From: Membranipora membranacea
Taxonomy: Eukaryota; Bryozoa; Gymnolaemata; Cheilostomatida; Membraniporidae
DNA length: 60,000 nt
NCBI GenBank assembly: GCA_914767715.1
Contig: OU612073.1
Span: forward strand, 3,350,001 to 3,410,000
Reading direction: 5' to 3'
Both the position numbers and the translations under genes were made by a program. Shown here one piece after another: positions 11,066 through 24,200 of this stretch. The notes below the pieces were generated by a model. That model was not told where the DNA came from. It searched no databases and saw nothing but the letters and a program-made list of their open reading frames with translations. Within the stretch, counting starts at the first letter, position 1; each line of letters starts with the position of its first letter.

Positions 11066-14000
11066 TTTGTTTGTGGTCAAGTCTATTTAGCAATAATTAA
11101 CATCGCTATCAACTATTTATAATACTATGTCCCTCATGAGACAAAAACATACTTAGAGTTCGAGCGTTGGTTTGCTTCAAAATATTGACAAAAACAATAC
11201 AATGTGCTTCATAAGTTCTCTAAATTGAGTGTCAACAGTAAAATAGTGGCAGGCACCTGGATAAAATTCTACACCAATCCATCATCCACCTGTGACATTG
11301 GTTTTTGGCAAGCCGGAGTGAGGGGGGAGGTTAGCTGTAAAGAATCATTGATCTAATTGCAAGTAAAATAAGTCACAAGTGATCCAGAGTCACTGCGTTG
11401 CCTGGCAAACCGGCTTGTGTTGTGATTAAAGAAATCATGGTAGTGAAATTGGGATCTAGTCCATATTTGCCACTTCCCCATTATACTCTAAAATCAGGAG
11501 CGCTAGAAAACTTGTATCAACTATGTTGGAGTCTTAAGTCAAAATAAGCATTGCATTAAGGTGCTGAGTTCCAGGTGCTTTGTTCAGATTAACTAACAAT
11601 TCCACAATCGGTGACGCCTGCAACTGTATGGTGTAATTTGAATCCGCCAGTTACTGAAAATCACTACTATTCATACAGCTACGTGATTGGATACGAAATA
11701 CAATTATTGAGATCCTATGAGTGGAACAATGAACGAAGGACACCATGCACTAAATGTGTGTATGCTAGTAACAAGTTGTCACACGAAAATCAAGCTGATG
11801 TTGTAGTGAATAAAACTGAAAAGGGTTGGCAAGAAGTGTTTTGGTTAAAAACATGGTTCTCGCCGATTAAGTTGCTACATTTATAATTGAACCTGACCCA
11901 CTGACAACAATCGCAAGCCAGTCTCGGAGAAAAAACATGGAGCTGTACTGAAAAGGATGAATTTTGAATCGGCTAAATCATGCTTTGTATGTGTATCTTT
12001 TTACAATACACACGAGTCAAAGTGCGTGCTGCTGTATAAAAGAGATCCACCGTAGGAGCATGTCTAGTTATGGTCAACTACTTTTCATATAAGAGCCAAA
12101 CAATGACACCTTAGAGAGGTAATGAGTAATGAGTAATGAGTTGAGTTTGTCTAAAACTTACCATGAAAATATTTTACAGGTTTTTTCCTAGAAAGGTCAG
12201 ATCCAGAGAGAATATCCTTATGTATAGAGGTAAAGTTGAACGGTTAGAGTTCACTATTTGTTAGTCTACTTGTATGATGAATCCAATAAATCTACATCCA
12301 CTAGCAGAGTGAATCTCCATAAATTATGGATGGATGTATTCATATGAGAGAGCACCACTAGTTTTCCAATAATTTGATAAATAATCTCCCTCCGATTTAC
12401 CAATTCATCTCCTTGCAGGCATTGGCATCAAGTGAGTGAGCTTATACAAGGAAATTGTATTTCTAAAGATATTTGTTTGAATAATAATATGAATGATTGA
12501 TCGGAAGATATTTTGCACGTAATATATTATTGTTAGAATAGATTGAGCTGGTAATTAGAGTAGCGAGGGGAATGATATATGCCATAGATGTTTTGATGTT
12601 GGCACGATTTCTATTTATAGGGCTGTATCAATTACTTGTTTTTATAATGTTAATTTAAATTTAGAAACCTGTCCGAGGCGTGAAATCGCCACGGCCATAT
12701 TAATGGTTGATATAATAAAAAAAAAATGGAGGAATGAAATGTTGACCTACAATGGGGGATAAGACGATACTATATCTGTGTTCTATCAGTGGCGATAGTT
12801 CTTGCCAAACCTTAAAACGCAAAGCGAAGGAGTATACAGGTCACGAAATAGCGAAGATCAAAGGAGAAATGCTTGCCGGGGCAAAGGTTGGGGTGAACCC
12901 TAGCGTTGTGTTGTTATACAAGCTTTTCCGATACACTGCACATCCATTTAATCTGACCCTAAGACAGCACAATTTAGTTCTAGGGAGGTTTGCTGCCGTA
13001 TAGTAGAACACATATATATGAATAATTAAGCCAGCAGCATGTCTATGATAGTTTACTTAACATCAGTACAAACTAATTAACAAATCAAAAGAAATGGTTA
13101 TGGTTATTCTTAACGGTGGCACATGTTTCCATTTAGCATAGCATATGCTCTATTTCCAAAGTTTATGGGAGGAGGCGTCGGTAGAGGCGCCCGTCTCAAA
13201 CCACTCCAGTCCAGCTTAAATCAGTTAGAGAATTTAGCCTAGATATGCAACATGTAGAAAAGATGCCCAATGTTTGTTTAACAGTGAGTCGCATCCGTCT
13301 ACATTTATAATTGATGTTATTGTGCTTCTTCGTAATACTGACTGATACAGGCAGGCGTGGGAGTGCAATAGCACCAAGAATGGCTTTCTTTGTAATAATT
13401 AAGGTCTGGGTGTCTCCATTCCTAACTATGCAATTAATCTAAATGATGAAAGTAGGGCACAATTCTCATCAATAATTATAAAAGACCTTATGCAAAAACC
13501 TTGGGGAAAGGCTTAAATTAGAGTGCATTGTTTTGATATTAATACCACTGCTTGGAGTCTAGTAAAGTTAGGACTTTCATGATACAATAAAAATAGTTCC
13601 ATGATTGACCCACAAAACTTTGTTATCACAGGTTCTCCCTTTACTTGGCCTAGGGCCATTTGTAAGTCTTGTATCTTGACCTCTCTTTTGAATGCCGGCT
13701 CCATATAGCAGCAATCTGAGGAAATATGTATACATGTATATTGTAATGATTGTAATATTGTATATCATATATTTACTGCTGATTCAAGTTCATACACAAA
13801 GCAGATGAAACCGATTCGGAGAAAACAGTGACAGCTCCCTAGGGTTAAAAATTGTAAATAAAAATTTAGTTGACAATGTCCGCTCAAAATCCATAAAAAC
13901 ATTCTTAAATTCTAAGAATGGGTTCATAACAAAACTTCATCTCAAAGGACCCAAAATTCAATTTCCAATCATAATAGACATTCACTGATCCATGATTCCC

Positions 14001-15104
14001 AACAAATCAGCATGTCTAGGCTTGGCAGTGGGTTGCTAAAGTAGTAAGTTGTGGAGCAGTTGACTGAAAGAAGTGCTCTGCCATTGAGGCTTGAGTGCTC
14101 AAGCCAGCATGGTAATAAAAACAGTAGCACGGACCATAATGATTCTTAAGAACTAAAAAAAAGACTGGTATTTGTGAAAAAATATTGCCTCGAAAAAGCG
14201 TATAAAATGAAGGCTGATTTAAATTGAAAGATGTTGATCGCTTCAAGAAAAGGTTCATGCCAGTGCAATCAAGCACAGGATAAGATGTCCAGCATTTGGA
14301 TAAAATCATGAAATTTGTTACAAGATATCTAGAGTGGTGCAATCAGATATTGCCTTGCTATAATCAGACAGACGGGATGGAATGCCAAGGATGAAAAGAT
14401 GTCATGCAATTATCATTCATGAAATCATGACATCATTCAGAAACACAGCAACCGAATAAATTTCAGACAAATCAATAAATTGCAATCTATTAGATTCTGG
14501 TTTGATTTTGTGGACAATTATGAGTGTGTGTGCATCGTGGTTCTTAGACTAGCCTAGCTTACATGAGTTATGTCTGATTCTGTACCCTTTGTCGTAGGGT
14601 CAATGAATTTGGACGCAGCAACATGAAAAGTACTTGTTAGATGTTTGCTACCCTCCAGTAACTTAATTTACCTAATAGCACTTCATTTCTGATGCCTTCA
14701 GGTACACAATTTTTGTTAAAGCCAATTGATAATTAACAAAAAGCTGCCTATAAGGTGTACCTTGGTTGCATTACCTGTCAAGAGTAAAATTAATTGATTT
14801 AGAAACATCCTCATTACACTAAAAGCTAATATGAAATCTCAGCCGCAAGTTAAAAGATTCGAGTCATATAACTTATATACTTGTGAAGACCTAAGCATAG
14901 CAATAGTATGAGTATTCTTTGTTTATCCCAGCGCTCAAGGCAGCTGAATGATGATATGTAGAAGTAAGAACCAGTTTCGAGCACTTGGGCTGGCCTTATA
15001 TGTTCTGGGTTGTATACCGGCCAGGAAAATGGTCGGGATCGGCTTATCATGATGGTTCTGATCAACAATGGAACATATTAAACCTATCAGATCCACAGCC
15101 CTTC

Positions 15105-15210
15105 AACAGGGTGATGCCACCCCTACACCTCTCGTGTTGCCACCCCTACGCGTCTTGTGTTGTCACCCCTACACCTCTCTTGTTGCCACCCCTACGTATC
15201 TTATGTTGCA
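15105..15210. repeat. Four-unit tandem repeat (about 26-27 bp)
   Basis: Units of the form TTGCCACCCCTACACCTCTC repeated four times with small changes. It lies just beyond the PEX2 stop codon, in the presumed 3'UTR or flank. Confidence 0.75.
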
Positions 15211-15280
15211 GTCTATGCAGGGAGTAGCAATCAAGGAGCCACATTATCCTTCTCCAGATAGAATCGGTGACTAACCTCTA

Positions 15281-18200
15281 TCAGCTAGGCTTTATCTGAT
15301 GTACAGCCGGTTGTAACGGTGAGATCTCCGTTATTTTTACTTCGCAAGATTTGCATTCATAAACTCCATCTGCAGATATCAGACTCTACAAAAGAAGATG
15401 CTAAATTATTTATTTCCCATAACTTTCCATACCTTTGATACAATCAGTGTGACCAAGCGTCCAAAATCCAATACGCAATAGCAAATAAAACAATCAACCT
15501 TGGACGAAACCTGTTATGGCATCAGGGGCAAATGATTTGAATCAATTCCCCTGCATTCAACAACCATCCACACTGCTTGCAGGTCGACTCTGTGATACGA
15601 GTCTCTCTGCACCGTAGCAACAATGCCACAAACTGGCCTAATTGACCTAATTACACTTTGCTTATAGAAGCTAACTTTTTTCCAGTTCGGGTGGGTTTAG
15701 AACTATAATTTAGGAACTCAAACACATTTGAATTAGTTCAGTCTCTACGGTGCAAAGATAACCAACCTGAATTGACTGGTGCACATGCGCAAAGTGACAG
15801 TCATCAAATCATCAAAAATATAGAATGTCAAATGATTTGAATCTCAAATCTCACGTGAATGCCTAATGATCTAATCAAGGACATAGTAACAATTACATCC
15901 TACTTCGAATCATAACTAGTTCACTTGCAATGTCAACCACAATTTTGGGATGAGAAACATTTGTTCAATGTTATATAAAGGTCTGACAACTACTAAGGCA
16001 CTATGTTGCCATAAATGGCGCCATGATATGAGCGATTTCATGTGTACACATGTGCCACAACTATCAGGCTGTCAGTTGACGGCCATGAATGATTGACTAT
16101 AATATAAAGTTTTGGTTCTGAGAGAATGTACTATGACTAACTGAGCTTCCTATCCATTCAACTATTACAACAACAAAATATAAATTCTGCGAGACAGACT
16201 CTCTAGTATTTGCGCGACGAATTACTCACCGCTATACAATGGTAGCAGTAGAGATGTTTACAATCAGTAACCTGCTGAGGGTTTGTGGGCCATGAGTCGC
16301 ATATTGCACATGAATCTGCAAACTGGTGTTTGTCTCCACCTAACGAGAAAATGTTTTTCAGTTTTCTCATGTTGATGTAAGGCATTACAAACACCATGAA
16401 CTCCTGCAAAACAAATACATTTGACCCGTGTAAGATAAACAGGCTTAGAAGTTGAATGTACGGAAAATTAGAAGCTGCTGAGATCTGCATTTCACAAAGC
16501 GAGACAAATTTACCCCATTGTAGACATTCAAGTCTAAATTCCTCGGGCCAAACCATTAATTCTTTTGTAGATTTCAACATCTGGCGCTGTTGTAATTGCT
16601 ATATTTGAGAACGATAGACAGTATTTTAAAAAAGCAGTCTTCTAAAATAACTTGCTGCATAACATATGGGACAAAGCAACGAGCAACTGCGTTTCAAGGC
16701 TCCATTCACATACTTACAGCAAATGCATGCCACAATATCTCCCGATTCGAGAACTCAAATCCAATCTGAAAGAAATCAAGTCAATACGTAGACTGCAACA
16801 GAAACACATCTAAAATTTATTTAGCAAAATTAAGCTCGCACAGAGTGGCCCATTATTTTACCGTGAGTAGGCAACTTCTTTTTAAGAAGTAATGGCACCA
16901 AGGGGGTCCCTAGTCTCGCATGTGCGGGTTTGGCTGTTATGTAATTTCCACAAACACTTGAAATGATGCTTTTTGCCAACTTTAAGAGTTGCCCCCACCT
17001 TCCTTGTATAAATCAAGCAACTCATAATGCAGGCAAATTGGAATCAAACTTGATTTATCCTGACACTACTGAACCGAAACACCCCTTTCCCTGGGAGTGA
17101 GTTCATTGACAGAATGTATTATTTCAGCTCATACCTCAAAGTACCATACAAAAATTTACATAAATTCAAATGAAAATCAATCATCAATTATTCTAGTATT
17201 CAGTGTTAGCCCTGATAGGCTTGTGGGTCGGATGAGAGTCAATGTAGGGTCAGATGGTACCTCCCTGGTGTATAGTGAGCGTGAAAATAATAGTTTCGCA
17301 TTTATTAAATCTCAATAAGTGCTCTCTGTGACCTGACATTGGCTCTCTTTGCCAGCCAAAAGGCGATCAGATCAGAGCCACAACATCAGAGAAAGGTATA
17401 TGAGCGAATGAAATATGCACATATTCAAAGTTGTACTCACATCTCTAAGAGATCTGCCCTTGACATGCACAGTCCTCATACCACATAGCCGCTCATAGAC
17501 ATGTAAATACCGTCCATTGTAGAGAAAGAGAAGAAAATTGGACAGATTAGCACAGCACCACAGAGAGTTTAGAGCGAGCAGCAACTGGTGGAACTAAAAA
17601 ACATGATAAGTAATTTGATTATAAGAATCACAATTATGTGTGAATATTTGGAAGGATATATATTTTTATATTCGCTGATCTAGCCAATCGGGCATATTAC
17701 GAGACCATCCAAAATCAAAAGTAATAGTAAAACATATCGAATTCATTTGCAGTTATATATATTTTAATCAAGGAATGCTACTTTTTTGAAAAATTTGCCC
17801 AATCTGTGTGAAGATAGTGATGGAAATGGTAAATGTCATTGGATGTCAGCTATATTATAATAATATTGGCCTCATGTGAAACAGAAAATGTTTTGGCCTG
17901 CAAATGGTTTAGGGCAAGGCTTCTCCTGCAGCCCAGAACATAATGTGGGTTAACTTTGCAATTATAATATAGACTCATACGATTCATGGAATAAATTGCT
18001 GGAAAGCGATGAAGCCTCAACATAAATTGAAAGAATTAGGTGCTTATCTTCTTTAAAATAAACATTAGAAATATACAATACAGATTATTGAACGGACTCA
18101 CATACTTTGGGATATCTTTGAGGAATGTCTCTCTTTTGCTGCCTTTCCAATAGTTTAGCAGATATATAAGGTAGCACTACGTTACAGAGCATATACAACA

Positions 18201-19567
18201 CAGATTGAAGTTTACTGATACTCCCCAGCACAATCTTAGCTCTAGTTATACTGGTGTAAGACAACTCCAACATCTCTTGCCCTAGAGTGGCATTCTGTTT
18301 GCGAAACACAGCCTGTGAAAATAAGAATTATTATTTGATCAAAGACTTATTTGAGTAACCTCGCATCCATTGTAACAAGAAAACATTTGAAACTTGAAAT
18401 GCAACGTATTTGTACTGATCATTTGTCCCTTTCATGAGTAGATAACTTAGACAAAAGGAAAATCCAAACTGTTCCCTGAGACCCTCATCTTACCATACCT
18501 GTCAATATTGGTTTCAATATACCATACTATGCCTTCAACCTACCATAGAATAGTTTATATTATCTAGTGCTTAGTTTGACTGGTCTGAGATGAATTAACC
18601 TAAGCTTGCTCAGTAAATCTACGTTAGTCAAAATAGAGCAATAAAAAGGGGATGCTATTACTTCAGGGTAATAACAGGAATTACGTACCAGCCATAATAT
18701 TGTTTTGACGACAGCCTCAACTTCATTCTTGTAGGTAGTGAGGGCTGAAGAAAACTAAAAATATAAAGAAGAGATTACTGTAACATGATATTCGCATAGT
18801 ATATACAACTGTAAGTACTAATTATAACTGTAAGAAAGAATTATGGCAGAAGAATTACTGGACCTAACAAAAGTCATATCACATATATAAACTAGCAAAC
18901 TTCGTCCAAATCCTACTGGAATTCAATCTAATTGATTCTTAGCCATAATTCTCCCTTTATTTACTTATTTTACTTTGTTTATCCTTGAGAGATTCGTTGC
19001 CCGTTATCAAATAGAGCACAAACCTTCATATATTTGAGAACTTCTCTCAGCTTGTCCAGTATTACATCATAAATAAAATCATCAGAGTCGAGGGCATCGA
19101 GCTGTAACATTGAGGGTTTCATTGATTAAAAGATTGGACCAGAACAAGATTTTGCTACGCAATAAATGGGAGGTCTTTCAACATTGTGCATCGGGATAAT
19201 GTAGCAATCGAAGGAAGCTGGTCACAACTTTATTCACAGTGAATGCTCAGGCGTATGCTTATGACGTATGCTTCACACAGTGGGCATTGTATAAGATATA
19301 AAGTTTTAAAATTTTAAACGGGGAAGACATGAGTATGACCAGACCCAGTATTGAGAAGGTTTATCATGCCAAATTTACAACAATCATAGTCAGTAATAGT
19401 CTGCCTTGTGACTTGGTGACTTAGTGACTTAGCCTGTCTTGACAAGACAGGCTAAGTCACTATATGGTGAATGTGAATGGGCCTATCTCTATTGATGGGC
19501 TGTCAAATATTTTGCTTCATACCTGGTTAACTCTGAGAGGCTGATGACCAGATAATATCTGATCCAT
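15281..19567 (-). CDS. PEX2: Peroxisome biogenesis factor 2 (RING E3 ligase PEX2)
   Basis: Eight exons join in frame to 291 aa: 19567-19523, 19101-19024, 18754-18689, 18312-18106, 17593-17441, 16765-16718, 16403-16230 and 15385-15281. Human PEX2 is 305 aa. PEX2 acts with PEX10 and PEX12 in the peroxisomal membrane to ubiquitinate the import receptor PEX5. Family hallmarks in order: LRVNQLDA near the start, NATLGQ, the membrane region with FLLFLYNGRYLHVYERL, then EFSNREILWHAFAEFMVFVM. The C-terminal RING is C231-x2-C234-x12-C247-x-H249-x2-C252-x2-C255-x12-C268-x2-C271, complete and zinc-competent. The ATG follows the known PEX2 alignment (exon 1 has only 15 codons). The gene is divergent from STK40, 1.7 kb away, so they may share a promoter region. 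A pogo-unrelated MITE sits in intron 5. No defects were seen. Confidence 0.95.
17209..17379. mobile_element. MITE with GGCTCTGAT-like termini, copy 2
   Basis: It starts GCCCTGATAGGC and ends GGCGATCAGATCAGAGCC, an imperfect inverted repeat. The inner GGCTTGTGGGTCGGATG and GTCAGATGGTACC segments align with the copy at 9031-9156. It sits in a PEX2 intron, about 60 bp from an exon. Confidence 0.55.
19424..19460. repeat. Perfect 18-bp palindrome with a one-base loop
   Basis: GTGACTTAGCCTGTCTTG at 19424-19441, one A, then its exact reverse complement to 19460. It lies in PEX2 intron 1. It may be a mobile-element remnant or a cruciform-forming site. Confidence 0.85.
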
Positions 19568-21238
19568 AGCTCTGATTGATAGGATATCCCTAATCTGAAC
19601 AATGACTCAGAATGATACTATTCAAAAAGATCTGTGGCTCCTACAAAATACAGAAAATATTGAACATAACTGATGAAACCTTTCGGGGTTTGTGTCAAAT
19701 CGCCAGCGCTGATTTTAATAGTGAATAGTGAAGAGGTTGAGGTCAGGACGTTTTCCAACTAATGTAAGATAGGTATAAAAACCACATTGCAAGGCGTAAT
19801 GATGGGTTAGAATCTCATTTTATGGACTATAGTTTCTCATTCAACTTAGCATAATATATGCAGTACACTTAGGCCTATCTGATTTATTTATCATTATGCC
19901 TTTTTTAAATATTTCAATTTATAAAAATTAATGGCAAAAAAGTGCTTGGCTCATGCTATGGCTAATCAGATGACATTGGTTGGTAGTACCAATGAGTAAC
20001 AGCATGAGTCCATCATGTATAAACATACAAATGCAGACATATAGGCCTATTCCTATTGCAGTGACTGTGTGAGTTGAAGAGAAATTCATCATCATTCATT
20101 GATTGATGACTAGCCATGCTAGTTGCTTTAAACTGGTTGACATATGTGTTTATGGATTGAGACTGAAGTCTCCCTGACTCACAGTAGAGGCGAGAAGTAC
20201 CCCTTGGTAGATGATGGCTATGCTATAATATCAATATTCTGTACAACTATCATGTGTACTGAGGTTTAAGTTCATTGCTATGATTTACTATCCTCCTCTT
20301 TGCAAAAAATTAACAAAATGCCCTCAGCAAGGATCGCTAATTTGGAAAAGAAAGATATTTCTGCAGGTAAACCATAATGGATGTAAGATTAGAATTATAG
20401 AAAATCCTCTCTCAGACCAGTACAACATCTCAAATATAGTTCATGTCTTACAGTTTCCGGTTTTGTAATTTTCATTTTTCTTGGCTGTACTATTATAAGC
20501 TGTATGTTTGTTAGGGAGAGCACTCAGAATTGAAAATACCTAATAAAACATAGAATTGCAACTTCAAGGCAAGAGTTAAATCTACAGGATCGACCATTTT
20601 CCACAGGTATGTGTTTATATATTCATTCAAAATTGTGTGTTTCCATCAATCAAGATTGTAACTGTTGATTAAAAAAATCTCCCTGTTACAGTGTTATCTG
20701 TGTGAAATGTTCTCCTCTACACATTACTTGCAAGGAAGGATAGTAGTAGGTAATCTACAACCTACTACATCCATTGTTCTGTGTTTCTTACCCGGCTCTT
20801 TTAGGTGGCTAGATGGCAGGTCAAGGCAAGGGCCTATAATAACTTATTACTATTAAATGCACACAGGAATTCGGTTGCTTTTGATATTGATATAGCTGTC
20901 AATCCATTTATTTATTGTCCAACTTAAGATCTCAGAAAATTTTGGTGCATATGTGGTACCTGTTACTGGTCACAACACACATGGCTAAATCTCCTCTTAG
21001 CAGTAGCCTACCACTTATTTAGCAGATATTAAGAGGAGTAGTAGAAGGGGGATTTTGAAAATTAAATCGTAGCCTGTGCTTTTTGCGACTGTATTTTCAT
21101 ATCCCGCTATTGATTGTAATTTAAAGGTGTTTATGCTGTGGTATGGCTACATCAGAAGTACGGCTAGGTTGTGGTGACTGCTAACTATATCAAGCATAGT
21201 CTGCCTTCTGTTCCTTACACTACAAGTGACCATAGACT
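19568..21238. promoter_or_regulatory. Divergent intergenic region between PEX2 and STK40
   Basis: 1.67 kb between two start codons on opposite strands, so it must hold the 5'UTRs and promoters of both genes. I see no clear TATA box or other core element I would name. A small fold-back around 20751-20762 (GTAGGTAATCTACAACCTAC) is present. Confidence 0.4.
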
Positions 21239-24200
21239 ATGGCTGCAAATGCGAAGAAAGCTGGAAAATATACTCTTGGTGAGTATCAATAGAACACGTA
21301 TTTCACAAACATGCATAGAACATTTTGAACATATCAGTTGGAAGTCATTTAGGGTCTACTGCACTGTTAGTGTTTGCAATTAACTCAATTGTAAATTGCT
21401 TATTGGTGTAACATTGGGATAATCCAGTTAATTCAGTAAATTATTCTAACTATATGGTAGGGTATAAGTATGTTTATTGTGAAATCGGACCTTCACATTG
21501 TTGATTGTTGAGATTACCATATATATATATATATATATATATATAACAGCGAGTATGCCGAGGATAGGACCTTCACCTGTACCCAGTATAGTTACATGTC
21601 TAGGGAGGCTTCCTGGTCTGTACTCTGAAAAATTCTTCATGATTAAGGTTAGTAATGGGATAATATAGTCTCTTCTATACACTAGGTCTTATATGACAGC
21701 CCTATTAAGCCCCCTAAACTACTGCTGCCTCTCAGACAAATTTGTGCTCATTGTCTTCCGTATAGCTCTGACATAATTAGTTGAGACTTTAATCTCAGAA
21801 TTATCAGCTAATGTGCAAATAATTTGCACAAACTAGCTTATGACATATATAGTTTTCACTAGTAAGACGGTAAATATGTCACATTATACTGTAGATAATT
21901 AATTTCATACCCTAATTTTGACGATCAATTTGTGCAAATTATTAGCCCATATTTGGCTGTGTGGCAACAGTGGTTTAAGCATAGGTGATTTGAGTGGGGT
22001 AGATACCCTATGCCCTTGCCCTCCGTTGCCGGCTACTCTTTTTTTGAAGAGGCAGTGGAGAAATTTATACTGCATGCAAGCACACAGTAGACCTCCAGTG
22101 TTTATAGTCCTGATCCGAACAGACCTGGCCAGGATGACTATAAGGTTTATTGCTTAAACTGGTTTTTTTTTTTTTTTGTGAGACAAGATGATAATAGTGC
22201 TCCTCTATCCACAAACCAACCGATGTTGGCTGCCTCATCTACTTCCACTTTGGTATAGCGGGGCAATATCCTACATTGACCTTAGAATTTTCATCACCGA
22301 TATATAGGGTTGGCTCAATAATATGACCCTAGTTATTTCATCTAGTTAATTGAGAGTTTTTGGTCTCTGGTTATATTTAGGGATACCCCTACCATAGTGA
22401 TTCATCTGCTCAGGGTCCAAATATATTAAGTCTAGACCATTATCATGCCCTAAATTAATATGTATGTATATTGTATTGTTATCAATACTTGATAAAATTC
22501 ATTGTTGTTTTGCTCTGTGATGCCAAAAAAATATAAAATAAATTATAAATAAAAAATATTAAAAAGTATCTATAGTGTAAGCATTAGCATCATATATGCT
22601 TGCTTAACAATGTGTGCTGTTAGAATCAAAGCCATCCTGAATGGTCCGAATATTGAAGTCGTATTTCAAGCGATGCAAGTAAAATTTTTCTGTGTGTGAC
22701 CTATTTCAGATCTTGACTGTAGTAGATGAGAATGTTGAGACATATGATGAGAGACAGGGTAAGATGTTACTTCATACTGAGTACAGCCTGTTATCTCTAC
22801 TCAAATCACAGCCTGGGGTCGTACACTGCCATGACTTCTTCAAGGTAGGTGTTTGAAGTTACATTTTGTAGGCGTTTGCTGTCATTTGACTACAAATCTT
22901 TGAGTTAATAGTTATTGGCTCTATTCCGATGTGTGCTCTTTGATGCAATATTATTTTGTAATCTGGATATAGATACACCCAAGGGTGCTGTGAAAGCTTC
23001 CCAAATGGGACTCTAATCCCGACTCTTGCAGTTTGGTATGACTTTATGTTGTTATTCAACCTTTTTGGCCATACGGAGATAATCTCTTCCTATCTCATTT
23101 GTTAGTTTTTATATAAATATTGAGCACTCAAGCAGATAAATGAACCTGTGTAGCGGGCCATTTCCATACTTATGGATCTATGTTTGTTTATATGATTTTA
23201 TGGATTTATATTTTTATTTATATGGATTTATGGACTTATTTGCTTTGTTTGTTTTGTAGGATGAAGCATATGAGGAGAAGGACAGATATGGAGATTTAGG
23301 GAAGATTGAATACACAGGTGGAAAAGTCACCAGGTACTGTCTAGTCTTAGACTGTCTCGTGGCTCATGACTACAGGTATACCTACTAATGTATGATGCAA
23401 ATATAAAATTATTACAAATACATTGATACATCATATTATGACGCGTTGTGTCATTCGTGTTCGCCGTGTGTTTCATGATGCAAAGTCATGCTAGTTAATG
23501 TGCTCAAACTAAGTCTGGGTTGCTGACACAAGCCTTGTGCAGTGCATTCCCTCAATTCAAGTTATATCTTCCTAAATCAAATTATGATTCACTTGAGTTT
23601 TGGCTCAAGGGGCAAATGTTTGTGTGTGAATTGTGATGTCTGACAAGAGTGGAGTACATAAATGAAGTAAATAACAATGACGACAAACAAACTTGCCCAG
23701 CTGGATGAAATTTCCACATACATGAATGATACTCTTTTCCGATTGTAGCACAAGAAATGACTCGCTGATAAACTTACAGCACTATGTAATTAAAGAGAAG
23801 AAACTTACAGAAAAAGAGGCGCTGACTATATTCCTGAATATTGTACATACAGTATCAGACCTACATGAGGTAAGTACATACAGAATCATACTCATATGAG
23901 GTAGGTTCACTAAGTATCAAACTAAAATTAGGTAAGAACACACAGTACCAAACTTATATGAGGTTAAAACGTGGATAGGCATCATTAAAATAATCACTCA
24001 GTGCTTTTATCATGAGTTGGTTTATAATGAACGTATATTATCCATATAAAGGAAGCCTTGCAAATCACTGGTGATTTCTGGAAGAAGATCACTGTTACTA
24101 GATGAGTGAATGACGCTGCTTAACCTCATCACATCGACATCATATACGTAAGCAACAATGTGACCAACCTGGCAAACTATGTCATGTGGTACTTTATGAT

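Larger units (their letters stand above)
9521..15280. other. Long stretch without a recognised gene
   Basis: Probably 5' flank and promoter region of the glutamate-receptor-like gene, plus spacer. It holds the tail of a U2-derived SINE (9820-9912), an 18-nt G run (11048-11065), three TAATGAG units near 12118-12140 and a tandem repeat at 15105-15210. Several 60-110-codon open frames exist but none shows a domain, splice context or codon pattern I could support. Confidence 0.45.

Noticed and set aside
12752-13003. 83-codon open frame MGDKTILYLC...
   Set aside because: No domain, homologue, splice context or neighbour supports it.
15068-15274. Plus-strand reading frames over 15.0-15.3 kb
   Set aside because: They read through the CACCCCTAC tandem repeat and the PEX2 last exon on the wrong strand.
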